From Isoetes taiwanensis (lineage: Eukaryota > Streptophyta > Lycopodiopsida > Isoetales > Isoetaceae), in assembly GCA_021234155.1 (NCBI GenBank), contig JAJEKV010000038.1, positions 9,161,458 through 9,225,457 of the forward strand: 64,000 nucleotides of DNA, read 5' to 3'. Below the pieces are notes generated by a model. It ran no database searches and was not told where the DNA came from. It saw only the letters and a list, made by a program, of their open reading frames with translations. The translations under genes and the position numbers were made by a program. How positions within the stretch are numbered: position 1 is the stretch's first letter; each line of letters starts with the position of its first letter. Below are positions 11,533 to 22,918 of this stretch, piece by piece.

Positions 11533-11789
11533 CATCGATCTGGCGATGAGCCGAATATACGACAATGCTTTAGACGCGGCATGGGTGATAGCGGTAAGTA
11601 CAATGTCGCGGCATATTTTAGAAATGTTGTTTAGGTAGAGGCCGTCAAGGCGGGGAATACACTTCGACCTCTACCTAAACAACATTTCTAAAATATGCCA
11701 AGACATTGTACTTTTACCGCCACGGCCCATGCCGCTGGCGGTTATGTAAAACGAATAAAGCATTGCGTATATATTCGGGCACTAGATCG
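11533..11789. repeat. Long hairpin between the two transposon genes
   Basis: A perfect 32-bp inverted repeat lies at 11610-11641 and 11668-11699 (core TTTAGAAATGTTGTTTAGG) with a 26-base spacer. Outward from it the arms keep pairing imperfectly through the blocks ACATTGTAC, CCCATGCCGC, AAAGCATTG and TATATTCGG / CCGAATATA, giving about 110 bp per arm with one 20-base bulge on the right. It lies between divergent genes, where a shared promoter would be expected. Confidence 0.85.
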
Positions 11790-12003
11790 AGCCGGTCAAG
11801 CTTCAAAACCGGAATACACACCGAGCCAAAAATCTTTTGAAAGGTCTCCTTCGCACATTATGTCCATTTCTATGTATCTTAGGAATACGTTTGGTTCAAA
11901 ATGTGTGCTAACATGTATTCCGGAATAGCAGACTTCTCCTTGGCTTGACACTTCGTATTCTCGAATAGCAAACTTGCAAAAGTTGCTTCCGTATCTCTAC
12001 TAG

Positions 12004-15000
12004 TTGAAGTTATTGAAGATGGTTAATCGCATCCAGAATAGACTTCCACCACCTTTTGTTGCACCGAGTTCCTCTACTTCAGAGGAAACACCCGATGAGC
12101 ATGTGTTTTTGCCTGTTGCCCAGGCTTCCTCATCTCTTGCCTCTACAACATCCTTGTTACTCCTTGACGATTCTCCAACTCCATCACATAGTAGACTGCC
12201 ACCACCTTTCCAACCCTCCCCGAGCCCTTTCAAGAGTAGGTTGCCTCCTCCCTTCGTTCCATCTCCACCTGTACACAGTAGGCTACCACCTCCCTTTGTA
12301 CCATCACCAGAAGCTGCAGATGCTGCAGCACAATAGACGTGCCCCCACTATTTGTAGCTTCTCCTCTAACAGGAACAAGTACAATGTCTGCAACACGCCG
12401 ACAAGAATGTGAAATTCTCCATCACTTTTCTCACCATGACTTGTGCACAAATGAAGACGATGTTGTAGGGTCCCCACCTCCTCCCACAAATGTTGTGACA
12501 CATGGGTTTGCAGAATTTCAAACAGCAATAAGAGAAATGTTTGACAAGACACCTAGTCAACACAATCAAGCAACAACATCCTACGGCCCATCACCTACAT
12601 TTAACACCGCCCCTCCTCAATTTTTCCAGCATCGTGTCACGTGGTTTATTTTCCTCCAGGAACACACCACTAAGGGAAGAGGAGGTCACTCCTAGAGTGG
12701 AACTCTCATCAGAGGATGAAGACCCTGACAAGGAACAACGAGATTACATGTTCTCTAACCAATCTTCAAAGAAATTCAAAGTAGATTTCAGCTTGAGAGC
12801 ATGTTCTTCCGGGAAGAAGAAGAAATCCGATGGACGAAAGAAAATAAGAAAAATTCTAACTACATGTCGCTCATTGGGATGCATTAGCAAATTAAGATGG
12901 CTAAACTGCGCAATTAGAGACCATTACAGCTTCTATGACAATTTCAGAACGTAACTTGGCTTATCATGTAAGACAGAGAGCACAACTTCTTGCACTATAT
13001 CAATCGCAAGAAGTGTGTCAAAATGCTTCATGGTCGCAGGTAATCGCCTCGGGTTCCTCCTAACGTCTCGAATACATAAAAGATTAGACAAAACCCTAGC
13101 ATTGATGACCACCGTGGGGCCCGAAAGAATTGTAACAATGCATGCCCTAGTCGTTTGTGGCATGGATGGAGAAATACTCGAGAGACGTGCGTGTGAAAAA
13201 TTGCCAAACAAAGAATATGTATCACTTGGATGATAACATCACAAAAAGATGTTTTCAAAGAATACAAAAAGACATGTAGTCTCAGCATATCTCTTATTCA
13301 CATTTCACTAGATTGTGGAAAACTGAATTTAGCCTTGTAAAAATTCCTCGAAGATACAGAATGTCTGTGTGCTCAACGCGGTGCGTAACCGAAGAATAAA
13401 AAATGAAACCGCAAGGACAGAGCTCGAAAAAGTAAGTTCAAGTTCTTCATTCTCATGCTTGCATCATGTAATTGTTTTGACCTGCTTCCTTCAATGCATT
13501 GTGCAACGTGAAGCTTGCTAAACACCGTGACCAACAAGCAGCTGAGAGAACCTCATTTCTTGAACATTCCAAAAGATGTGCCAAAAGAATGCTTTGTCAA
13601 GGTCCACCTCGTAGGGGCCATGGTCTTCAATGGGAGTCTAAAGTGCAAAGTCTTTTTAACATATCCTAATTTGTATGGTGATCCAAATCTCACAATTACA
13701 ATTCTTAACAAGGTTCTTTGTGAGCAACAAGCAGCTACCACCGATTTTCACTCCGCAACTTGACAACACTAAACACTCTTTGCTTACTGTGCCATGCTAG
13801 TGGAGCTGGAGATTTTCAGAAAAATAAAGCTCGGACTCTTACTAGTAGGGCATATACACGATCAAATAGATCAGATGTTCAACAGGTTTTGGTAAGGCTC
13901 GAGGAAGAAAAAAGCTTTTTGTCTTCCCACTTTGGTTCGTATCATTGAAGACTCTTACACTCCCATGCCAGTAGTTGAGTTTCTAAAGGAGACAGCCGAC
14001 TTTAGGGAATTTGTTTTCTCTCAATGTGCAAACAGAGAACAAGCTATGAACAAGCTAAATGACATTACGTTTCAACATCACATCAAATTCTACTTGAAGA
14101 ATGGAGAGAGCCTTTTGCAGGGAAAGAAGTACACTACAACTAAAGAGTGGATTCTGATAGCGCTTCCTTAAATCTGTTCCAGACACTAGTTCCATGGAAC
14201 GTGCTGAGCAGCTTCCTCTAAAAAATCCAAAAGTGTCAAAGCAGCAAAAACGTACCCCAGTCACTTCCTTGAAATCCATTGAAAATGGAATTTCCACGGG
14301 TTTTAAGTACTTCACTGAAGAAGATCAAATGTGGTGGAGAGGCTTCTTTCTAGAACAAAAGACTGTGATTCAGAACTTAGCTCTGAGGCAGTTGCAAGAA
14401 CCTTTTAGGTGGCCTAATGCTTTCCACCAACCACAGGACCAGGCAGGTCAAAGCATTGCTGCAGTAGCAGCTGCAGTACAGGAAGATGAGGACCGGGTCA
14501 TGTACCTCGGACATCGACGCAGGAATGAGCCTACAGGTAATGTCACAGAAATTACCAAAGGTATGTTGATTGCTCTTCCGACTGAGGAGGATGACAAGGG
14601 GAGACCTTTTTGGATAGCCAAAGTACTTGACACAATCAAAGAGGAAGGCCTGGTGACAAAACTCAAGATTCATTGGCTTGCTACACGTTCAGAAAAGGCT
14701 TTTGAAGGTAGGTATGAGCTAGAAATGAGAAGTCAAGGAAATGGCAAAAAGGCCAAGAAAGTTGGATGCAGGGATGAGCTAGACTTACGACAAGTGAGTA
14801 TTCTGTGCTATGATTTCAAATTGAAATCAGACAATCGTTTACGCCAGAAAACAATCAACTTGCTTAAGAAGGCTTGTAACTACGAAGAAGAAGATGAAGA
14901 AGAGGTTGGGAATGCTTCACCGTCTGTTGATAGTGATGAGGAAGATAACTCAAGCACTTCCTCAAGTGACAGTGAAAGAAGTGAAACTGATGAAGATGGC

Positions 15001-15066
15001 ATAAACGAGCATGAAGATGTCTTGGATCCCTCTCTTATCACTCCTCACACTTTTGCACATAACTGA
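12004..15066 (+). pseudogene. DUF7869-family transposase-like gene, broken
   Basis: Protein-like sequence runs through all three plus frames in order. The N-terminus (12019-12333) has three SRLPPPF-type Pro-rich repeats. Around 12830-12930 comes a CRSLGCISKLRW block like the Cys-containing N-terminal region of DUF7869 proteins. From 13515 there is a domain with FVKVHLVGAMVFNG. At 13777-13890 the reading VELEIFRKIKLGLLLVGH then DQIDQMFNRF is the hallmark of DUF7869. From 14194 to 15066 an uninterrupted 290-residue frame holds KGMLIALPTEEDDKGRPFWI, a BAH/chromo-like C-terminal module, and an acidic Ser-rich tail. Stops and frame changes between blocks may be partly introns, but the stop within the 13515 block and the shift near 13740 look like decay. 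DUF7869 proteins are usually tied to mobile elements. Confidence 0.7.
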
Positions 15067-15416
15067 GTCTTAGGAAAAAAGAAGTAAATTTTGAATGTGA
15101 ATATGAAGATTTTATCTTCAATTTTGAAAATACTACTATTTCAGCTGTAAACTACACTTTGATTTTTGGTTAAAATTTGTGTTCTCTTAAATTAGAGGTT
15201 TGCTCCAAAAAGACAATTCAGGTAAATTATAATTGCTAAAAAAAGTGTCACTTTGACATAGTCAATTCTCTGTTTGGAGAAAAAATTTGGTGATTTTGGG
15301 GGGGTCAAAATACATTTTTATGCCCCCCTTTTTTTAACACCTCATTTTAGCCATTTTTTGCAGAAAAATAGGGAATCTTCAAGGAATATTCCTTTTGCTC
15401 CCGTTTCAATGATTTG

Positions 15417-15441
15417 CTCCCGTTTCAAATGCAATCTTGTT
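15417..15441. repeat. Right terminal inverted repeat
   Basis: CTCCCGTTTCAAATGCAATC and the following TTGTT are the inverted copy of 9526-9550 with one mismatch (A versus G). A second GCTCCCGTTTCAATG lies about 20 bp inside. Confidence 0.85.
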
Positions 15442-17550
15442 TTTTGTGTTTAGTGGGTAGTACGCCAGTATGCAGCTACTCACACTTAACTTATATAACC
15501 ATTGTACCAAAAAACTGTCAGGATGAGTGAAAAGCCTATCAAGAGTTTTTCTAGTTCTGCGAGCCTATAACGAGGTTTGATTTTTGCCCAATCAGATCTA
15601 CTCCAAAAAGCATAAAAATTTGTGCACTTCTTCTTATCACTTTTTTTAATACATTCAAAAAGTACATTCAAAAAACTGTTTCTCCATTGGATTGATCATC
15701 CTAAATGATTTGGAGGTCTTAACCAACCGTGCGCTAGGTGCCCTTCACTAAGGTTGACCTAATAGCTAGAATTCAATCAACAGGGCAGAAATTCATTTGT
15801 GGTGACTTGGACTCGTGACTGTCCTTGTTCTTGAAAATAGGCATAGCCACTCCTGAGAAGGCGCTTTATCGTGCTACATGGATTGAAAGTGGTCCCCTAG
15901 CACTGAAAGCAGGCTAAGAGGGTGTATACATATGAGGCATATCCTTATCAAATGTAGGGCCTAATCAGCCTAGGTGGCATTCATGGAACTAGAGTGGGAG
16001 CTGCATGCTTATGGTTATTCACATGATTATTTCATGGTATCTCATTATGTCATGGTGAACTCGTGGACATGATTTGTGCATGTATAGTCTATTGCATTCA
16101 TGGTATCCCAGTATTTCATGTGCACAATATTGTCTTGATATATTGTTGAGAGTTATGTATTAACAATGGACTTTAGAATTATAGCACAATGGGACTCTGA
16201 GATGAGACATCTAGGACTGAATGATCCTCGTGGTTGTAATCAATATCCATTTGAGTATTGTTGATACTTGGTATTTCTAGATACCTCAAACTTCCACATA
16301 ATCTTCATGAAGTCCTTACATGTTCATGGTGTAAGCAGATAGAAGGCTTGAGGGATAGACCTTGCCATAGATCGAGGGATCTATGTTACTATTTAGCAAG
16401 ACCTTTTGATTACTTAATACTCTTGATCTGATAGGTTCTTAGAATGTAAAGAGTTTTCATTATATATAGATTGTATATTATATCTACAAGAGTTGTTCTC
16501 ATATGCATTCTTGGGTATAGTTGGGAAGAACGATTCGATTCTTTACCTTGCATTTTGGTTTAACAATGCATTTGCAGTACATCATTCAACTCATGCATAC
16601 CAACTTGTAGAGTTTACGTAAGTCTTGATGGGGGCTTTAGCAAGGTAAGACTTCTTAGATTTTTATTTTGGCTTTGGTGGCGATTGGTGGCTAAGCATTT
16701 TCTAGTTGTGAAATTTTGCTTCTTTAGGGCGAAATCACACTATAGGACAGGCACCCGATCACACTTAGGATGCTAAAATACAGTCCGCAGGCACCCTGAG
16801 TATTTTAGACTAACGACATTGCCTACAAAAGCTTCTGTAGGCATCACATCACCAACTATGTCCCCGTAATCAAGCTTCCTGAATCTAGCATGAATTTTCA
16901 CTGTTCACCTTTTTGGGCAATGATTGTTCTATTTTTTGGTAGTTTGTTGGTCCAATGGTCATCAATTCGGATTCAAACATTTTTTTTATTGATTAAATTG
17001 GAGCTTCTGACGATTATAAAAAAATTACGTCGCTTTCAAAATCTAATGAGGTTTGGCATCGAAGATCATCGATGCTTCATGAAAAATTATCAATGGCGAT
17101 GACTTTGTGCCATTGTGTTTTAGATCCTGATACAAAATCGTTGGTGTTCTCCCTGCTTCCTCGCTGCTTCCTGACAGATGACATGTAAGTCTTTATAAAA
17201 TATTTTGACATGATAGTGTGACATCGACTAATGGTAGAACCATTTCTGGGCTCAACACCCGCCTAAATATGCCACATATTTATTTAGACTCTGCCATAGT
17301 GTGATTCCAACCTTAGTTGTGAAATTTTACTTGGCTGTGATTTCGCATTATTTATTGATGGTTTGTTATTATTGGATAATTAATCATTTTATTTTGTTCT
17401 CCCATGCCATTCAAGTGCTTTAAACCAAGCTTGAGGCACCAACTATATAAAAAGATCGATAAAAATTAATTTGAAGACATAATAGATTTAGTCAAGCCCA
17501 ACTGGCACTTGATCATATATAAAAGAAGGATAAGAGCTTTATTTGTACTT
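15442..17550. other. Intergenic stretch, no gene seen
   Basis: Nothing with family resemblance, clear exon structure or repeats is visible in these 2.1 kb. Confidence 0.4.
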
Positions 17551-17551
17551 T

Positions 17552-17745
17552 ATGGCAAGCATGAAGGCTGCAAAATTTACGGCTAACAAAATGTTATGTA
17601 AAGCTTCTTACTTAATCTGTTCTGTTTTCCTCTATCCCAAGAAAAAACGTTATTATGCATGCATAGATGAATTGTCTTTAAACACATCCTAACATGCATA
17701 GCCAGTTAAAGAATAAGAACTGCATTTGCTCTCTAGATATATTAC
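17552..17745. repeat. Dispersed direct repeat, copy 1
   Basis: About 190 bp starting GCAAGCATGAAGGCTGCAAA matches 18601-18795 almost base for base. The main differences are a five-base indel (TGTTTTCC versus TGTTCTATTTTCC) and single substitutions. Confidence 0.85.
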
Positions 17746-18034
17746 AAATCGGATATAAACACCAATGTACATCATGCCTTATCTTACAGAAACTTGCCGA
17801 AGCATCCACATTAAAGAGAAATCCTCTTCACATGATCAAGGACCTGTTGATTGCATGTCATGATGGAAAGCTTGTTGAGCACCTGCATGGTGCTTCCCAG
17901 TGGCATAGCTTATAGGAACAAAATGAGGTTACCTACCATATCTAATAACATATTATGGAACCTGTCAATGACATGTTTTGATGATGCCAAGGTGACCTTA
18001 TTAATATTATGACAGCAAAGATTTTACCTTTGCA

Positions 18035-18350
18035 ATGTCTGTGATCTTCTTGCATGGGTTTGTCAATCAACAAATTTGGAGAATAAGCTGGAGCAGAGTT
18101 CCTATTGCTGAGCTGTACATGGACTATACAAAAAATATGGATACTGATTCTATTATCAAGTTGCCTTTATTGGATAAGGCAATGTCATTACAGAAAGAGC
18201 CCAACATGCCATCCTAGCAGGAGGATCATGATGGATCTCATGCTTGGAATGAACTGTTCTGATCACTACATATCCAGCAGGATCCAAAATATCCAGATCA
18301 TGTTCTTGACAGTTTTATATCCAATCTATTGGATTTACAAAAGGAGTCTT
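18035..18350 (+). other. Exon-like coding remnant, unidentified
   Basis: One plus frame reads VPIAELYMDYTKNMDTDS, then LPLLDKAMSLQKEPNM, then after two stops HIQQDPKYPDHVLDSFISNL. The composition is protein-like and a gene remnant is possible, but I recognise no family. The adjacent minus-strand Dicer-like frame makes the assignment uncertain. Confidence 0.25.
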
Positions 18351-18390
18351 GTACATAGAGGTAAAACGAACCTTGTTGGAAAATGTATTG

Positions 18391-18597
18391 CTACAAGTTG
18401 CACGATTTTGCATTCATGTAGAGCGATTTATTGCATGCAATTTCATATACACACATGTCAAGTCCATCACAATCTAATGAAGGTTTTTCAAGATAAACAC
18501 ATGTACTTGCAGTCAGTTTCAGCACGCTGTCTCCAAAAAGCTCCAACGTTTCATAAGATTCATTCAATGCACAGGCTCCTAATGTCAAAGCTTCCAT
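18391..18597 (-). pseudogene. Dicer-like RNase III domain fragment
   Basis: The minus strand reads MEALTLGACALNESYETLEL then FGDSVLK, the RNase III signature of Dicer proteins (E-x-LE-x-LGDSVLK, holding the metal-binding acidic residues). It is followed by a region ending CNKSLYMNAKSCNL. In DCL proteins this continues with a Leu-Gln-x-Tyr-Ile step; here a TAG stop falls where the diverged second copy (18836-18893) has CAG, after which QYIF is readable. Only this one domain is present, with no helicase, PAZ or second RNase III domain nearby, so this is a fragment. Plant DCLs process double-stranded RNA into small RNAs. Confidence 0.6.
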
Positions 18598-18600
18598 TTA

Positions 18601-18795
18601 TGGAAAGCATGAAGGCTGCAAAATTTACAGCTAACAAAATGTTATGTAAAGCTTCTTACTTAATCTGTTCTGTTCTATTTTCCTCTATCCCAAGAAAAAG
18701 CGTTATTATGCATGCATAGATGAATTGTCTTTAAACACATTCTAACATGCATAGCCAGTTAAAGAATAAGAACCGCATTTGCTCTCTAGATACTG
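18601..18795. repeat. Dispersed direct repeat, copy 2
   Basis: Second copy of the 17552-17745 block, about 1.05 kb downstream and directly beside the Dicer-like fragment, which suggests a local segmental duplication. Confidence 0.85.
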
Positions 18796-18893
18796 TTTGT
18801 GGCAACAAGGTTCTGCCGTTAGAGGCAAACATATCTGCAAAAATGTATTGCTGCAAGTCGCACGATTTTGCATTCACGTAGAGCGATTTATGG
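18770..18893 (-). pseudogene. Second Dicer-like exon remnant
   Basis: Minus-strand sequence from 18893 reads KSLYVNAKSCDLQQYIF and continues ADMFASNGRTLLPQ. The first part duplicates the C-terminal end of the fragment at 18391-18597, with CAG in place of its TAG stop. It lacks the RNase III signature itself. Confidence 0.45.
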
Positions 18894-18899
18894 AGCCAC

Positions 18900-20320
18900 G
18901 TGAGAAGACAACTCGCTTGTTCTTGAGGAGTTGAAGCATTGAAATTGGATCTGGATTAGACCAAACAAAAAGAATCTAAGTTACAAGGTTGAAGTTAGAG
19001 TGTTAGCAACCAGCTTAAAATGGCAAAGTGTCAAAGTGGTGGCACGAGAGTTTTTTGTGCATTTCTTACCTGGGTATGTTGCATTCATGAGGCTGCCTGC
19101 TTCTAATTCGGCTGATAATGCCTCTGCTTTCACTTTCGATTCATGAACTCTTGCATTTGTATTGATCAATGACTCTGCTGCATCAATGGTGAAATTTTTT
19201 GTTGTAACTTATGATGCAATGACAGTATCAGATTCGAGCAGATCCTACAGATTTTGAAGAAGATCAAGATCCAGATCCAGATCACAGATTATGAAACCAC
19301 CCAAAAGGAGCATAAATCCGGAAACCTTGTAATCCATGTTTAATCTTCCGACAAATCATGCGCCTGACCATGGGCTTTAAAAGGAAGGATCATGGCACGG
19401 CCTCTAGAATGTCCTACAATTCTATCAACATAAAAAAAAAGGATTGGAACAACGGGACGAACTTGAAGAAAATAGTGCGAAAAAATGGAGTGGGAAGGAA
19501 CTTTGTTCTTTTTCTTTACGCCTTCAGCTAAAAACATGGCGAAGGGATCGAAAAGGAAAAAAAAAGGGGGGCAAAATAGCGAAGAGATCGAAAAGGAAAA
19601 AAAGAGATGGTTTGAGGAACAGATGCCAGAGCAGCCGTTCTAATGGACCGCCATGATTCTGAGACCTGGGGAGAATGTAATGGGCAGCATCTCTGTAATG
19701 CATCCACTGCCATGCTAAAAAAAACGGACTTTTCTTGCCATGACCAAATCAGGTGCTCTAAAACAGTATAAAATGAGAAATGAATCAAGAAAACCTGCAA
19801 GAAGACGAGAAGACCGCCGATCTTGGAGAAAAGCACTGATCCAAATCCGCAGCAGAAAATTGGAGCTTACTAATGGTAACAAAAGCCGAAAGGCAGGGCC
19901 GAAGCAGAGCAGTTGTGCAGGAGAAACAGGGCAAGAACAATGCGAAGGATCAGAGAAGAAATAAGATGAAGGATTGATTGATCGTGCTTGGAAGAGGAAA
20001 AATACACGGGATTGATAAGCAAGGGACCGCTTCTCCTTCCATCTTCGTGCCCATTTTTGACCGAATTTCTAATTTCCCTGGCCTTAGATTTGTAAGTCTA
20101 GAGATCTGATGGTGCAAAATAAACCACATCAGATTTTGATGATATGGAAATTACACGTGGATAGGTTAGAATTTAAGGAAAGGCTGTAAGCCCGGTAGGG
20201 CTGGTGTGCTAAAAAATAAATTAAAAAAATGAAAAGCTGACAATACTTTAGATAGCAAAAATTAACCTTATGCATGCTGAAAAGACATAGCACACAACCT
20301 CATTGCCAATCAAAAGATGA
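18900..20320. other. No gene identified
   Basis: Open frames here are Lys/Arg/Glu-rich and follow purine-rich DNA near 19440-19620. They look like composition artefacts. No conserved motif is seen. Confidence 0.4.
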
Positions 20321-20329
20321 TTTATAGCT

Positions 20330-21269
20330 TGTCGATTCTCCAATGTGCAGTTAGACTAATGTCTCCCTTTTTCACCCACCCAATTTGCAGTGAGATGACA
20401 TCAAGTGAATGTAGACAAATAGATAGTACTTCATGTGACAATCTACGGTCAAAATTCAAAGCACAATTAATAGCTACTTGCTGAACAAAAACACTTGAAA
20501 GCAATGGGAGCAATGGCAGATCTAAAGCAGAAATTCTAAATACTTTAATAAATGCTTCTAAACAAAATATAGATAATATAAAAATTTGCAGGTGGAAACA
20601 TGGACTCAACCTCCAATACAATGTAAAAACATGATTAAAATAAATGCAACAGACACTTAAATATGTGGTGACGTCAAAGAGGAATACCTTCTTCGAGCAG
20701 CCCTTGTCCCGTTGTTCCATTCAAAAATCCACTCCAAAAATGATGTCATTGCAAGGAAAAAAATCCACCTAGAAGTTGGAGCATTTATTGATTACTCAAA
20801 GCAATCCAAGCAGAGTTAAAAACAAAAAATGCAACTGCATTTGCTACGTTCAAAAAGAAAGATCTACCTTACTCAACTTTAGTCTGACAAATCAAATATC
20901 CAGCTCTTGTTCGTTGATCTGTAGATTTGTAGAGAAAAAGGCTCAGCTGAAAAACAAGACAGTTAAATTATGACATAAAAGAAGAATAGAGAGGAAGAAA
21001 GAGAAGTAGGTGGTCAAAGCCCTTGAACGTCCCACAAAATAGAGATAAATAAGGACTTTGAATCTTCTGTTTACCTTGAACTGTGAATTAGAAGCGATCG
21101 AAATGCAAACAACAAAATCTTTAAGCTTGCTTTTGTCCTAAACTCCATAAGACAAATCGACATATGAATTATCATGGTGCTCTCATTCCATCTGGCACAA
21201 GATTGGAGGGCAGCAGACCCATATTCGAAATATAAAAGTCCCCCATTTGAGGTTAGAAGTATAAGGTAC
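20330..21269 (-). CDS. Exons of an unidentified leftward gene
   Basis: Four exon candidates follow one another on the minus strand. Exon 21075-21269 (acceptor TTTTACAG, donor GTAAAC) reads YLILLTSNGGLLYFEYGSAA and then LMEFRTKASLKILLFAFRSL. Exon about 20876-20935 (donor GTAAGG) reads SLFLYKSTDQRTRAGYLICQ. Exon about 20693-20778 (acceptor TTCTAG, donor GTATTC) reads WIFFLAMTSFLEWIFEWNNG. These three join without breaking frame. A fourth, from 20557 down to about 20376, reads AFIKVFRISALDLPLLPLLS and HEVLSICLHSLDVISLQ, which is helix-rich. The frame between the third and fourth is not resolved, so an exon may be missing or damaged. I do not recognise the family; the composition suits a helical-repeat protein. 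Neither end of the gene is identified. Confidence 0.4.
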
Positions 21270-21562
21270 CTGTAAAATAAATACAATATGCTTCAATCCA
21301 GAAAAACTACATGCAGAACGGATTACAGTATCTGCATGCTTCAATCCTGCAGTGCAATGCAGTTCAAATTTAGAAATATTGTATGAAAAATATTTGCTTT
21401 CTTTCGATCCCTTTGTCCTTCTGTAAAGACTGGTGATAATCCGAGCAAAACTTTCCTTCTTCTCCCCGACTATCGCAGATGACTAAAGAAAATATGTTTC
21501 TTAAACAGAGGCCCTAATCTAAACGTTATGAAAAAGGCATCGTATTGCTTGTAAATCAGGGT

Positions 21563-21888
21563 GATTTTCTACTATAGTCATAAAATACGAATGTCACATT
21601 GAGATATGACACCCTTTATGACTCCAGATCAAAAAATACGACACATAAAGTTGAAGTTGTTTTTCCACTATATGGTGTCATAAAATAAGCCGCCATCAAA
21701 AGGCTGGTGGAAAACTATAAAAAAATAAGACATGTCTTATTTTAATGATATTTAACATATGTGACACTGTCTTATTTTATACGGGGGGAAATCCCCCGGC
21801 ATAAAATAAGACTCCATTCCCCTTAAAAGGAGGAACCGAACCTCCCAAATCTAAATGAGACATGCCTTATTTTTAATAGTAGAAAATC
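21563..21888. mobile_element. MITE-like element with 13-bp terminal inverted repeats
   Basis: GATTTTCTACTAT at 21563 and ATAGTAGAAAATC ending at 21888 are perfect inverted ends of a 326-bp segment. Inside are a 22-bp perfect palindrome at 21722-21743 (AATAAGACATGTCTTATT core) and a hairpin at 21769-21812 whose arms begin GTCTTATTTTAT and enclose G and C runs. There is no coding frame. A clear target duplication is not seen. Confidence 0.6.
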
Positions 21889-21889
21889 G

Positions 21890-22915
21890 TTTTTTTCTTA
21901 TTTGCTTATGTGGCCCAATGAAAATAACTAAGGAAGCATGCACTACGATATTGCTTTAGATGATTGTTATCCTTCTCGGTTTGTAACTGTATGCATCTAT
22001 GATCCTACACATTCCATCTGAAGAGCCAATTAGATTGCTTCTCCTTCTAGCAGGGTTTGAGATGGTGTGGACCCATGGCCATGGTATAGACGAGGTTTGG
22101 GAGGTGATTGTCACCCATGCTGACTAGCTTTTGAAACCCTCTGTAGAGGCAAGAAACCAGTCTCTTACAGAAGTAGCTGATACGGGACCGTGGACTTTAC
22201 TCTAAGTGCTAGAGCCAGGAAGGCCTTTTGAACATGCTCTAAGTTATTCTTAATTACTTAATTAATTGGATACAGCCAAAGGATTTGGACTTGAAGCCAC
22301 AATGAAAACATAAATACAGGTGTGCAAAATAGAAGAAGTATGTAGTAAAATCAAATAAGAGCTTGATTCGAATTAGAACAATCTGGATTGTATGGCCTAC
22401 ATTATCTGGCTATTTTATGTAATCGTATAGACTCATAAAAGGATTCTCTGTGGTAGGTGCTAAAATTCTCTTGGGCTTTGTAGTAAGCGCTAAAATTTTT
22501 AACTTCTAGTGTTGTTGTTTGGCCATAAGATACAAATAAGATACATGTTTAGGGTTCGGATTCGGGAGTGTTTGGGGACAGTTCTCTATGAGAACCCTCG
22601 TGTCCTTCAGACTACTCCTCAAGAAGGGATGATTGTCATGCAAGCTTTGCAATACAAACGAAGGAGAGAGGAGAAAACGATGCAACAAACAAATAAGACA
22701 ATAAGTACCTCTGAATTAAAGAGAGTACACGAAAAAGCTCCGTAAGGAGATGAGACAACTAAATGCCGAACTTGTCTATGGATTTAAGTCTAATTCTCTG
22801 GTATATATAGTACAATGACTCAGCCTAAAATAGCAAAGGATCTGATCCTCAGTCGCCTAATCCCGTGATTCCGGCCATGATTAATCATTATTGCCAAGAT
22901 GAGCAGCACAGAAGG
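21890..22915. other. No gene identified
   Basis: Only short unsupported frames occur here. Confidence 0.4.
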
Positions 22916-22918
22916 TTG

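Larger units (their letters stand above)
9526..15441 (+). mobile_element. DNA transposon with terminal inverted repeats and a DUF7869-type gene
   Basis: The left end (AACAAGGTTGCATTTG from 9526) and the right end (CAAATGCAATCTTGTT to 15441) are inverted copies over 25 bp with one mismatch, including the shared GAAACGGGAG. Each end has a second GAAACGGGAG nearby: as a palindrome at 9538-9573 on the left and as a direct repeat near 15396-15430 on the right. Inside are a leftward gene (10032-11470) and a rightward gene (12004-15066), divergent around a long hairpin. Both genes carry stops and frameshifts, so this copy is probably not autonomous. Target duplications cannot be fixed because both flanks are T-rich. 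The ends and the divergent layout are seen directly; that both genes belong to one element is inferred from the ends. Confidence 0.75.

Noticed and set aside
12004-12336. Pro-rich SRLPPPF repeats as a separate extensin-like gene
   Set aside because: They lie directly upstream of the DUF7869 blocks in the same direction and inside the transposon ends, so they are better read as its N-terminus.
19440-19964. Lys/Arg-rich plus-strand frames
   Set aside because: The DNA is purine-rich and the frames consist mostly of Lys, Arg and Glu; both strands are open, as expected from composition alone.
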